A program made the position numbers and the translations under genes. Positions 1 to 5,675 of a stretch of DNA of 10,470 nucleotides are shown here, in pieces; positions within the stretch are counted from its first letter, which is position 1; the number at the start of each line of letters is the position of its first letter. Below the pieces are notes generated by a model. The model saw nothing but the letters and a program-made list of their open reading frames with translations. It was not told where the DNA came from and searched no databases. The stretch is from SZUA-521 sp041738285 (lineage in GTDB: Bacteria; Pseudomonadota; Gammaproteobacteria; Pseudomonadales; Azotimanducaceae). The DNA lies in contig JBGSQB010000124.1 in assembly GCA_041738285.1 (NCBI GenBank), positions 1 through 10,470 on the forward strand. The letters are read 5' to 3'.

Positions 1-198
1 CGCGGACCAGGCGAGCCAAAGCAGCGCCAAGGGCCAGCGTGCTCCGATCAGTGCGGCGCCAGCCCCCGGCAGGCTGAAGTAGCTGCTGTCCGGCACGCGT
101 AGCGCCGCATCTCCTCGCGGCATCGGTCGCACGAGAATCAGCACCAACAGCGGCAGCGGTGCGAGCAGGAATGCCCACGGTGACATCCACTCGATCAT
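1..198 (-). CDS. BatA-like von Willebrand factor A membrane protein (N-terminal part only)
   Basis: Only the first 66 codons are present; the gene runs off the left edge. The N-terminus reads MIEWMSPWAFLLAPLPLLVL, a hydrophobic anchor at about residues 8-23, then an R/P-rich turn and a segment with VPDSSYFSLPG (about residues 36-46), then a second hydrophobic stretch beginning LALLWLAW near residue 58. This is the usual start of BatA/vWA proteins, which carry a short N-terminal membrane hairpin before a periplasm-facing or cytoplasmic vWA domain (family knowledge; the vWA domain lies outside the window). The ATG overlaps the stop of the DUF4381 gene in an ATGA, so translation is probably coupled. 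Position as the fourth gene after moxR, DUF58 and DUF4381 supports the call. The family is implicated in envelope stress or metallo-chaperone roles with MoxR; no specific function can be read here. Confidence 0.8.
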   Translation of the reverse strand, partial: MIEWMSPWAFLLAPLPLLVLILVRPMPRGDAALRVPDSSYFSLPGAGAALIGARWPLALLWLAWSA

Positions 199-668
199 GT
201 GAGCCGCTCGAGGCGCACGAGAAGTGCGTCCAGGTCGCGCGCGAGTTCGGCGCGGTCTACCTGAGGCCGCGCGGCGAATCGGGCGTTGCCGAGTACCGCG
301 CCGTTGCCGATCGAAAAACACGGCCGACCCATGCACTCATCGAGATAGGCGAGCCACTGGGTATCAGTGAGCGCAGCGGCTTCGGGACGGTGCAGGCCAT
401 GAATGAGTACGCGTTTCACGAGTGCATTCGCGGTGTCGGCAAACGCCGCGTCGTCAGGGGACGTTGGCTGATCCACGAGTTTGCGTAGCTGCGCGCGGGC
501 GACACGGAACGGCGCGTGCCGGCGACGCCTCCGACGCCATGCCAGGACACCCCAGACGATAGTCGCCAGCACCATCGCCGCAACCATCCACCATCCTGGT
601 GCAGGTGGCCACCACATCGGCGGAGCGGGTGCGTGCAGATCTCGCAGTTGCGCCAGCGCATCGTTCAT
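195..668 (-). CDS. DUF4381 domain-containing membrane protein
   Basis: A 157-residue protein. It opens with MNDALAQLRDLHAPAPPMWW and a Trp/Pro signature WWPPAPGWW (about residues 19-27) that is the hallmark of DUF4381. A single transmembrane helix follows at about 28-44, then a run of six arginines (about 45-50), which by the positive-inside rule places the C-terminal 110 residues in the cytoplasm. The C-terminal part is helical and includes FADTANALVKRVLIHGL, LTDTQWLAYLDE and ARFAARPQVDRAEL, as in homologues. Its ATG shares one base with the stop of the upstream DUF58 gene (TGATG), and its own stop overlaps the BatA start (ATGA), so it sits inside a coupled operon. Biochemical function is unknown; the fixed position between DUF58 and vWA genes argues for a membrane partner in a MoxR-vWA complex (inference). 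Confidence 0.88.
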   Translation of the reverse strand: MNDALAQLRDLHAPAPPMWWPPAPGWWMVAAMVLATIVWGVLAWRRRRRRHAPFRVARAQLRKLVDQPTSPDDAAFADTANALVKRVLIHGLHRPEAAALTDTQWLAYLDECMGRPCFSIGNGAVLGNARFAARPQVDRAELARDLDALLVRLERLT

Positions 669-1624
669 CAGTGCAGCAATCGATCCGCCAGGCCGCGCGC
701 GGCAGACTCCCGTGTCGAGATGGTGATGAGCCGGCTGCGCGCGCGACGGCAGGTTTCCTCGATCGCTGCAGTGTGATCGGCGAAGCGTTTTCTGTAGTCG
801 GCTCGCACAGCCGCTGCCGACGTATCGATCTCGCGCCGCGTGACGCCGTCGGTCACCTGATAGCGGTCAGGCGGTGGCAGTTCCTCATCCAAAGGGTCCA
901 CGACACGCACGAGCACGACCGCATTGTGGCGGGCGAGTCGTTCGATCCTGCGTTGAATCTCGGTATCGAACGTGGCGAAGTCGCTGACGAGGAAGACTCG
1001 AAAGCCGTTCCTGGCGAGCCGCAACAGATGATCGAGCGCGCCTTTCATGCCTTCGCGACGTTTGGCTTCGACGGTGCTTGTAGCCTTGGCAGTCTGCGCC
1101 GCAAAAAGCGCGTGATTGCTCTGTGCCAGGTAGCCGAGTATGCGCACGACGGTCCTTGGATTGCGGCGCGGCCGGATGACCCGATCGCGGATATCGTCGA
1201 TGACGAGGCCGCCCACGCGATCGCCTGCGTCCACGCAGTGCCAGGCAAGAATCGCCGCTGCTTCGGCGGCCGCGACGGACTTGAGTCTTTGCGTGCTGCC
1301 GAAGAACATCGAGTGCTGCTGGTCGACAAGCACGACTGTCGGTCGCTCGCGTTCCTCCCGGTAGATCTTGGTGTGCGGTTTGAGCTTGCGCGCAGTGACG
1401 CGCCAGTCAATCGAGCGTGCGTCGTCGCCACTCTGATACAACCGTACTTCCGAGAAGTCGATTCCGCGGCCGCGCAGCCGCGTCAGCCGGGATCCGCCCG
1501 GCGCACCAGCGTCCGCCTGCGGGTGCACGCGTTGCGGCAAACGAACGCGGCGTAAGGCGATCAAGTCGCGGATATCGACGGTTGCGCCGCGCAGCAGAGG
1601 CGCGTGCCTCGAGTCGCGGGTCAT
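668..1624 (-). CDS. DUF58 domain-containing protein (vWA-like, MoxR partner)
   Basis: A 318-residue protein. The DUF58 signature is clear at about residues 51-76: RGRGIDFSEVRLYQSGDDAR followed by SIDWRVTAR. A vWA-like metal-site strand follows near residue 97, VVLVDQQHSMFFGS (D101, S105), where the canonical DxSxS has Gln at the middle position, a variant common in this branch. A later strand, FLVSDFATFD, is the second vWA-like segment. No signal peptide or transmembrane helix is evident, so it should be cytoplasmic. The ATG overlaps the moxR stop (ATGA), and its stop shares one base with the next start. DUF58 proteins almost always follow MoxR ATPases and are thought to be remodelled by, or to recruit, the ATPase (family knowledge). 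An antisense open frame of exactly the same length covers this gene and is a GC-bias shadow. Confidence 0.93.
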   Translation of the reverse strand: MTRDSRHAPLLRGATVDIRDLIALRRVRLPQRVHPQADAGAPGGSRLTRLRGRGIDFSEVRLYQSGDDARSIDWRVTARKLKPHTKIYREERERPTVVLVDQQHSMFFGSTQRLKSVAAAEAAAILAWHCVDAGDRVGGLVIDDIRDRVIRPRRNPRTVVRILGYLAQSNHALFAAQTAKATSTVEAKRREGMKGALDHLLRLARNGFRVFLVSDFATFDTEIQRRIERLARHNAVVLVRVVDPLDEELPPPDRYQVTDGVTRREIDTSAAAVRADYRKRFADHTAAIEETCRRARSRLITISTRESAARGLADRLLH

Positions 1625-2598
1625 GGGGCCGGAACGCGTGCCAGGAGCCGATCGATGACCGCGTCCGCGCTGATTCCGTCGGCTTCCGCCTCGAAACTCA
1701 AGATGATGCGATGACGCAAGGCATCATGCGCAACGGCACGTACGTCGTCGGGGGTGACGAAGTCGCGCCCGTGCATCCAGGCGAGTGCCCGACTGCACTG
1801 ATCTAGAGCGATGGTGCCACGCGGACTCGCCCCATATTCGAGCCACGGTATCAGCTCTTTGTCATATTGCGCCGGCGCGCGCGTTGCCAGAATGAGCTGC
1901 ACGAGGTACTCACCGACCGAGTTCGCCATGTGCAGTCCGAGGATCTCCCGCCTGGCACTGAAAACGTCTGCCGCTGACAGACGCTGTGGGGGGCGTGCAG
2001 GTGCGGACGCAAGCGACTCGCGGCGCACCAGACCGAGTATCTCGCGCTCGGCGGCGGCATTCGGGTACTTTACTTCGACGTGCATCAGAAACCGGTCGAG
2101 TTGCGCTTCCGGCAATGGGTAAGTGCCTTCCTGCTCGATTGGATTCTGAGTTGCCATGACCAGGAACAGATCGGGCAAGGCGAATGTGCGCCTACCGACG
2201 CTGACCTGGTGCTCGCCCATGGCCTCGAGCAGTGCGGATTGCACCTTGGCGGGCGCGCGATTGACTTCGTCGGCGAGGATCAGGTTGTTGAATATCGGGC
2301 CTTCCTGAAACTGGAACGACCCGTCGCCTGGACGATAGACCTCGCTACCGGTGATATCGCTTGGCAGCAGGTCCGGGGTGAACTGAATGCGATGGAACTC
2401 ACCTTCAACGGCACTCGCGAGTTCCTTGATGGCACGGGTTTTGGCAAGACACGGCGCACCTTCGACCAGCAGGTGACCGCCGCACAGCAGTGCCATGATC
2501 AGGCGCTCAACGAGTGCGGACTGGCCGATGATGCGTTGTTCCATCCATTGATTGACGCGCTGAACCGCGTCCCGCGGCGTGTGGCTCACGGCTTCCAT
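1621..2598 (-). CDS. MoxR-family AAA+ ATPase
   Basis: A 325-residue AAA+ ATPase; the usual MoxR length is about 320-335. Walker A is at residues 47-54, GAPCLAKT, then the ITGSEVYRPGDGSF region at 82-95. Walker B is LILADE at 106-111, followed by NRAPAKVQSALLEAMGE (113-129), sensor 1 at MATQNP (148-153), the arginine-finger region LPEAQLDRF (162-170), and sensor 2 GASPRG (256-261). The fourth P-loop residue is Cys (TGT) where most MoxR proteins have Gly. I chose the ATG at 2598 because GGAG stands five bases upstream (GGAGCAGCAATG). The frame stays open to 2874, but the extra residues are not MoxR-like and overlap the divergent DUF2835 gene. It is first in the operon and probably acts as a chaperone-like remodeller of the vWA proteins encoded after it (family knowledge plus context). 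Confidence 0.95.
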   Translation of the reverse strand: MEAVSHTPRDAVQRVNQWMEQRIIGQSALVERLIMALLCGGHLLVEGAPCLAKTRAIKELASAVEGEFHRIQFTPDLLPSDITGSEVYRPGDGSFQFQEGPIFNNLILADEVNRAPAKVQSALLEAMGEHQVSVGRRTFALPDLFLVMATQNPIEQEGTYPLPEAQLDRFLMHVEVKYPNAAAEREILGLVRRESLASAPARPPQRLSAADVFSARREILGLHMANSVGEYLVQLILATRAPAQYDKELIPWLEYGASPRGTIALDQCSRALAWMHGRDFVTPDDVRAVAHDALRHRIILSFEAEADGISADAVIDRLLARVPAP

Positions 2599-2623
2599 TG
2601 CTGCTCCATGCGGAAATCGCGTC

Positions 2624-2629
2624 ATTGTA
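2624..2629 (-). promoter_or_regulatory. Candidate -10 box for the MoxR operon
   Basis: On the minus strand this is TACAAT, five of six matches to the sigma-70 -10 consensus, about 26 bases before the MoxR ATG at 2598. Transcription from about 2617 would leave a leader of roughly 20 bases that still contains the GGAG ribosome-binding site, which fits the chosen start. The -35 region is weak (TGTGCA at 18 bases or TTGTGC at 19 bases spacing), so this is a suggestion from position and one good box only. Confidence 0.35.
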
Positions 2630-2712
2630 GCGGTGGCGTTCGTGCAGTGCACAATCCGGCGTCTATGCTTGTCAGATCGACTCCTTAGAGCGAACCGCTG
2701 CCCAAGGGTTTC

Positions 2713-2952
2713 GTGGCACACACAATTCTTCTCGATCTCAGCATCGGCCCGGATGAACTCGCTCGCTTCTATCGCGGTGAGGCGCGGAGTGTGGTGGCGC
2801 GCGCCCGCGATGGCCGCTGGATTCGCTTTCCCGTCCATGTTCTGCGGCGGGTGGTGACGCGCGCCGGTGTGCACGGCACTTTTGAACTACAGGTGGACGG
2901 GGCTCGATTGATCGGCCTGCAGCCGGTGCCCAAGTACGCGCGGGGTCGCTAG
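2713..2952 (+). CDS. DUF2835 family protein
   Basis: A 79-residue protein starting at a GTG preceded by AAGGG with four bases between. The sequence has the family pattern: an N-terminal strand ILLDLSIGPDELARFYRG (residues 5-22), the basic strand ARSVVARARDGRWIRFPVHV (24-43), then LRRVVTRAGVHGTFEL (44-59) and a C-terminal LIGLQPV. DUF2835 members are about 70 residues and consist of little more than this domain, so the gene is full length. Their role is unknown. It is transcribed divergently from the MoxR operon and ends 28 bases before pyrD; the pyrD promoter appears to overlap its stop codon, so the two may be separately controlled although read-through is possible. No signal peptide or membrane helix is present. 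Confidence 0.85.
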   Translation: MAHTILLDLSIGPDELARFYRGEARSVVARARDGRWIRFPVHVLRRVVTRAGVHGTFELQVDGARLIGLQPVPKYARGR

Positions 2953-2955
2953 AAT
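2927..2955 (+). promoter_or_regulatory. Candidate sigma-70 promoter for pyrD
   Basis: TAGAAT at 2950-2955 matches the -10 consensus at five of six bases and overlaps the stop codon of the DUF2835 gene. A moderate -35, TGCCCA at 2927-2932 (three of six), lies 17 bases upstream. Initiation would fall near 2961-2964 in the GC-rich run, leaving a leader of about 18-20 bases before the pyrD ATG. Confidence 0.45.
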
Positions 2956-2980
2956 CCCGCGCGCCGATTGTGGGAAACCC

Positions 2981-4030
2981 ATGTACCAGTCACTGCGCGA
3001 TCTTTTGTTCCTGCTGCCACCGGAACTGTCACACGACGTTGCGCTGACGGCGATGCGCTGGGGCGAGCGCTTCGGCATCACCGAGCGTTTCGTGCACCCC
3101 ATCTTTCAGCCAGCCACGGTGATGGGTCTGCGATTTCGGAATCGCATTGGGCTCGCCGCAGGCCTCGACAAAAACGGTCGCTGTGCGCCTGGTTTGCTCG
3201 CCATGGGATTCGGCTTCGTCGAGGTGGGCACGGTCACCCCGCGACCCCAGTCGGGCAATCCGAAACCACGCTTGTTCCGTCTGACCGACGATGCGGCGAT
3301 CATCAATCGCATGGGCTTCAACAATTCCGGCGCCCAGGCCATGGCATCGCGGTTGCGGATTGATCGCACTCGCATCGATCAGCCTGGTGCGCTCATCGGC
3401 GTCAATATCGGCAAGAACAAAGACACGCCCAATGATCGCGCGGTCGACGATTACTCGAGCTGCCTCGGCACGCTCCATTCGGTCGCGGACTATGTCACCG
3501 TCAACATTTCATCGCCAAACACGCCGGGGCTCCGGGATCTGCAGGAGGCGAGCGCGCTACGCGCGCTGCTCGGCGCATTGCGAACGCAGTGCAATGAACT
3601 CGATCAGGCCAGTGGGCGTCGGGTGCCGCTGCTCGCCAAGCTGTCGCCGGACCTCGATGAAGCGGCGCTCACGGGAATCGCGCAGGTGCTCATGGAGGTG
3701 CGCATGGACGGCGTGATTGCCACCAACACGACCATCAGCCGACCCCCGGGAATCGATCCCCGCCAGGGTGCGCAAGCGGGCGGCTTGTCGGGCGCGCCGC
3801 TCGCTCCGCTTGCTTTGGCATTGGTCGCGTCGCTCGCGCGGGTGCTTGGCGGGAACCTGCCGATCATCGGCGTCGGTGGCATACATGACGTAGCGGGTGC
3901 CCGGGCGATGATCGACGCCGGCGCCAGCTTGGTGCAGATCTACACGGGCTTCATCTATGAGGGCCCCATTTTGGTGCGCGATATCGCGCGATCGCTCGGA
4001 GGTGTAGCCGACTCACGAGCGAACCATTAG
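2981..4030 (+). CDS. pyrD: Dihydroorotate dehydrogenase (quinone), class 2
   Basis: A 349-residue enzyme of de novo pyrimidine synthesis that oxidises dihydroorotate to orotate with FMN and passes electrons to membrane quinone. The N-terminal amphipathic extension typical of class 2 enzymes (MYQSLRDLLFLLPPELSHDV, residues 1-20) mediates membrane association. Further landmarks are GLAAGLDKNG (57-66; FMN-contacting Lys64), EVGTVTPRPQSGNPKPRLFR (81-100), NRMGFNNSG (109-117), IGVNIGKNKDTP (139-150), and NISSPNTPGLRDLQ (175-188). The second Ser of that motif, S178, is the class-2 catalytic base equivalent to Ser175 of the E. coli enzyme. ATNTT (247-251), GGLSG (267-271), IIGVGGI (295-301) and the FMN phosphate loop end at QIYTGFIYEGP (319-329). 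Length is normal and no residue is missing. The Shine-Dalgarno is modest: GGGA five bases before the ATG. Confidence 0.98.
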   Translation: MYQSLRDLLFLLPPELSHDVALTAMRWGERFGITERFVHPIFQPATVMGLRFRNRIGLAAGLDKNGRCAPGLLAMGFGFVEVGTVTPRPQSGNPKPRLFRLTDDAAIINRMGFNNSGAQAMASRLRIDRTRIDQPGALIGVNIGKNKDTPNDRAVDDYSSCLGTLHSVADYVTVNISSPNTPGLRDLQEASALRALLGALRTQCNELDQASGRRVPLLAKLSPDLDEAALTGIAQVLMEVRMDGVIATNTTISRPPGIDPRQGAQAGGLSGAPLAPLALALVASLARVLGGNLPIIGVGGIHDVAGARAMIDAGASLVQIYTGFIYEGPILVRDIARSLGGVADSRANH

Positions 4031-4099
4031 GCTCTCGCACGGATCGAGAACAACAAGCGCAAGGCGGCGTCGCAACGCGCGCATGGCACAGGGGGAAGC

Positions 4100-5401
4100 A
4101 TGTCGGGTGGACACGAACGCATGGGTCGAATTCTGATCACGACGGCGCTCGCGGTCGTTGCCAGCACCGCGCACGCCGATGCGCCGACAGTCAGCAGCGG
4201 CGACACCGCCTGGATACTCACGGCGTCCGCGCTCGTGTTGTTCATGACGATCCCTGGGCTTTCGCTCTTCTACGGCGGTCTGGTGCGAAGCAAGAACGTG
4301 CTGAGTGTCCTCATGCAGTGCTTTGCCATCACCTGCCTCATCACCCTGTTGTGGTTGATCGTCGGCTACAGCTTTTCCTTCTCGACCGAAGGCAACTCGT
4401 TCTTGGGCGGGTTGGACAAGGCCATGTTCGCGGGTGTCGGCCAGGACAGCCTCTGGGGGTCCATTCCCGAGCCCGTGTTCGCGCTGTTTCAGCTGACCTT
4501 CGCGATCATCACGCCGGCGCTCGTTGTTGGCGCGTTTGCCGAACGGATGCGTTTCGGCGCCTGTCTGATCTTCTCGGCGCTGTGGTTCCTCGCCGTCTAC
4601 GCACCGGTGTGTCACTGGGTGTGGGGTGGCGGCTGGCTCGGCCAGATGGGCGTCAAGGACTTCGCGGGCGGCATCGTGGTGCACATCACCGCGGGCGCTG
4701 GCGCACTGATGGCTGCAATCGTGCTTGGCAAACGCCGGGGATTTCCCGGCCAGGCGATGCCACCGCACAACATGACCCTGACGGTTGCCGGCGCCGGCAT
4801 GCTGTGGGTCGGCTGGTTCGGCTTCAATGGTGGCAGCGCGCTCGCCGCCAATGGCGATGCCGGCATGGCGATGCTCGTGACCCACATCAGCGCCGCCGCT
4901 GGTGCGTTCACCTGGATGGTGGCCGAGTGGGTTCGGTTCCGTAAGCCCAGCGCACTCGGCATTGTCACCGGCATGGTCGCAGGCCTTGGCACGATCACGC
5001 CTGCGTCGGGCTATGTCGGCCCAGGTGGCGCGCTCGTCATCGGCATTCTTGCCGGCATCATCTGCTTCGCCGCGACCAACTACTTCAAACGGGTGCTGAA
5101 AATCGACGACTCCCTCGACGTGTTTCCGGTGCATGGCGTGGGTGGAATGCTTGGCACGTTGCTCACTGGCGTGTTTGCCAGCAATGCGCTCGGTGTGTTC
5201 TCCGGTCAGGAAGACATCCACATCGGCGATCAGCTGCAGGTGCAGGCGATTGGCGCATTCAGCGTGCTCGTGTACACGCTGGCCGTCACTTGGGTGTTGC
5301 TGAAGGTCGTCAATGTCCTGACGCCGCTCAAGGTCAACGCGGACGAGGAAACGGAAGGACTCGACATCGTGCTGCACAACGAGCGGGGCTACGACCTCTA
5401 G
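4100..5401 (+). CDS. amtB: Ammonium channel/transporter AmtB
   Basis: A 433-residue polytopic inner-membrane protein conducting ammonium. The N-terminus carries a short signal peptide with a likely cleavage after AHA (residue 26), as in E. coli AmtB. With a constant offset of 27 from E. coli numbering, the key residues are present: Phe gate F134 and F242, Asp187 in DFAGGIVVH, pore twin histidines H195 and H345 (FPVHGVGG), and W239 and S246 at the recruitment site (WFGFNGGSA). The cytoplasmic tail retains ETEGLD, the part that contacts PII protein. The start has AGGGGG four bases upstream; a second in-frame ATG at 4121 would shorten the signal peptide but is less well placed for ribosome binding. 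No glnK (PII) gene adjoins it, unlike the common glnK-amtB pair. It lies 69 bases after pyrD with no visible terminator between, so co-transcription is possible. Confidence 0.97.
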   Translation: MSGGHERMGRILITTALAVVASTAHADAPTVSSGDTAWILTASALVLFMTIPGLSLFYGGLVRSKNVLSVLMQCFAITCLITLLWLIVGYSFSFSTEGNSFLGGLDKAMFAGVGQDSLWGSIPEPVFALFQLTFAIITPALVVGAFAERMRFGACLIFSALWFLAVYAPVCHWVWGGGWLGQMGVKDFAGGIVVHITAGAGALMAAIVLGKRRGFPGQAMPPHNMTLTVAGAGMLWVGWFGFNGGSALAANGDAGMAMLVTHISAAAGAFTWMVAEWVRFRKPSALGIVTGMVAGLGTITPASGYVGPGGALVIGILAGIICFAATNYFKRVLKIDDSLDVFPVHGVGGMLGTLLTGVFASNALGVFSGQEDIHIGDQLQVQAIGAFSVLVYTLAVTWVLLKVVNVLTPLKVNADEETEGLDIVLHNERGYDL

Positions 5402-5427
5402 CAGGTTGTTGAAAAGTAACCTGCTAG
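5398..5427. repeat. 10-bp perfect inverted repeat spanning the amtB stop codon
   Basis: CTAGCAGGTT at 5398-5407 is the exact reverse complement of AACCTGCTAG at 5418-5427, with a 10-base loop, GTTGAAAAGT. The left arm contains the amtB stop codon. No T-run follows on the plus strand, so it is not a standard intrinsic terminator, although the hairpin could still mark the 3' end of the amtB transcript. Its right arm shares CTAG with the foldback element that begins at 5424. Confidence 0.7.
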
Positions 5428-5585
5428 TGTGGTGTCCGGCACGCTCCCTGCGGGCGCGGCGGTCCGGCCGTATCCCTTTGTTGCCGTCGCTTGACGTGAC
5501 GCAAGCTACGCCTGCGCGACGGCGCCGCGGGCTACGGCCGGACAGTCGCGCAGGAAGTGAAGATATCTGCGGGACACCACACTAG
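5424..5585. mobile_element. 162-bp nested foldback element, probable MITE-like or other small palindromic mobile element
   Basis: The ends are 14-bp perfect inverted repeats: CTAGTGTGGTGTCC at 5424-5437 and GGACACCACACTAG at 5572-5585. Inside lie further collinear inverted arms: CCTGCG 5447-5452 with CGCAGG 5549-5554, GTCCGGCCGTA 5462-5472 with TACGGCCGGAC 5533-5543, and GCCGTCGC 5483-5490 with GCGACGGC 5516-5523. The whole region can therefore fold as one long interrupted hairpin. No open frame of note lies in it. Both ends carry CTAG; read as C-TA-element-TA-G this resembles a TA duplication inside a CTAG target, the habit of IS630/Tc1-type elements, whereas a CTAG duplication would suit IS5-type elements (inference). 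It could alternatively be a structured RNA or a REP-like chromosomal repeat; copy number elsewhere in the genome would decide. Confidence 0.55.
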
Positions 5586-5620
5586 AGACGCGCATTTCGC
5601 ATCTCGGCGGGCACTCGAGC

Positions 5621-5647
5621 TAAAGCCTCCCCGCCTTCGGCCGCTAA
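5621..5647 (+). promoter_or_regulatory. Sigma-28 (FliA) promoter for the 380-aa gene
   Basis: TAAAGCCT at 5621-5628, an 11-base spacer, then GCCGCTAA at 5640-5647. The FliA consensus is TAAAGTTT-N11-GCCGATAA: the TAAAG core is exact, the -10 element matches seven of eight, and the spacing is exact. Transcription should begin near 5652-5655, leaving a leader of about 22 bases that contains the GGAAGG ribosome-binding site at 5665-5670 and rules out the upstream in-frame GTG at 5652 as the start. This is direct sequence evidence for control by the flagellar sigma factor; whether fliA exists in this genome cannot be seen here. Confidence 0.82.
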
Positions 5648-5675
5648 CCCGGTGAGAGCCAACGGGAAGGCGGCC

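Noticed and set aside
599..1555. A 318-codon plus-strand frame over the DUF58 gene
   Set aside because: Same-length shadow of a recognisable DUF58 protein; composition is not protein-like and no ribosome-binding site supports it.
2599..2874. Extended N-terminus of MoxR from the ATG at 2874 or 2625
   Set aside because: The extra residues are not MoxR-like, overlap the divergent DUF2835 gene, and lack a ribosome-binding site; the ATG at 2598 has GGAG five bases upstream.
4084..4099. Sigma-54 promoter before amtB (TGGCAC followed by GC)
   Set aside because: The GG-to-GC spacing is 11 bases instead of 10, the -12 half lacks TTGC, and transcription would start inside the chosen coding region.
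4013..5377. A 454-codon open frame antisense to amtB, longer than amtB itself
   Set aside because: It is His/Arg/Glu-rich with no recognisable domain and mirrors a clear AmtB; long antisense frames are expected from the strong third-position GC bias.
5606..5675. Riboswitch (the AAAGCCTCC and GGCC pieces and a GAGA loop recalled the cyclic-di-GMP-I aptamer)
   Set aside because: The conserved GGCAAACC and ACGCAAAGCC segments of that aptamer are absent, and the AAAGCC and GCCGCTAA pieces are explained by a sigma-28 promoter with exact spacing.
5652..5675. GTG at 5652 as the start of the 380-aa gene
   Set aside because: It coincides with the predicted transcript start and has no ribosome-binding site, while the ATG at 5676 has GGAAGG five bases upstream.
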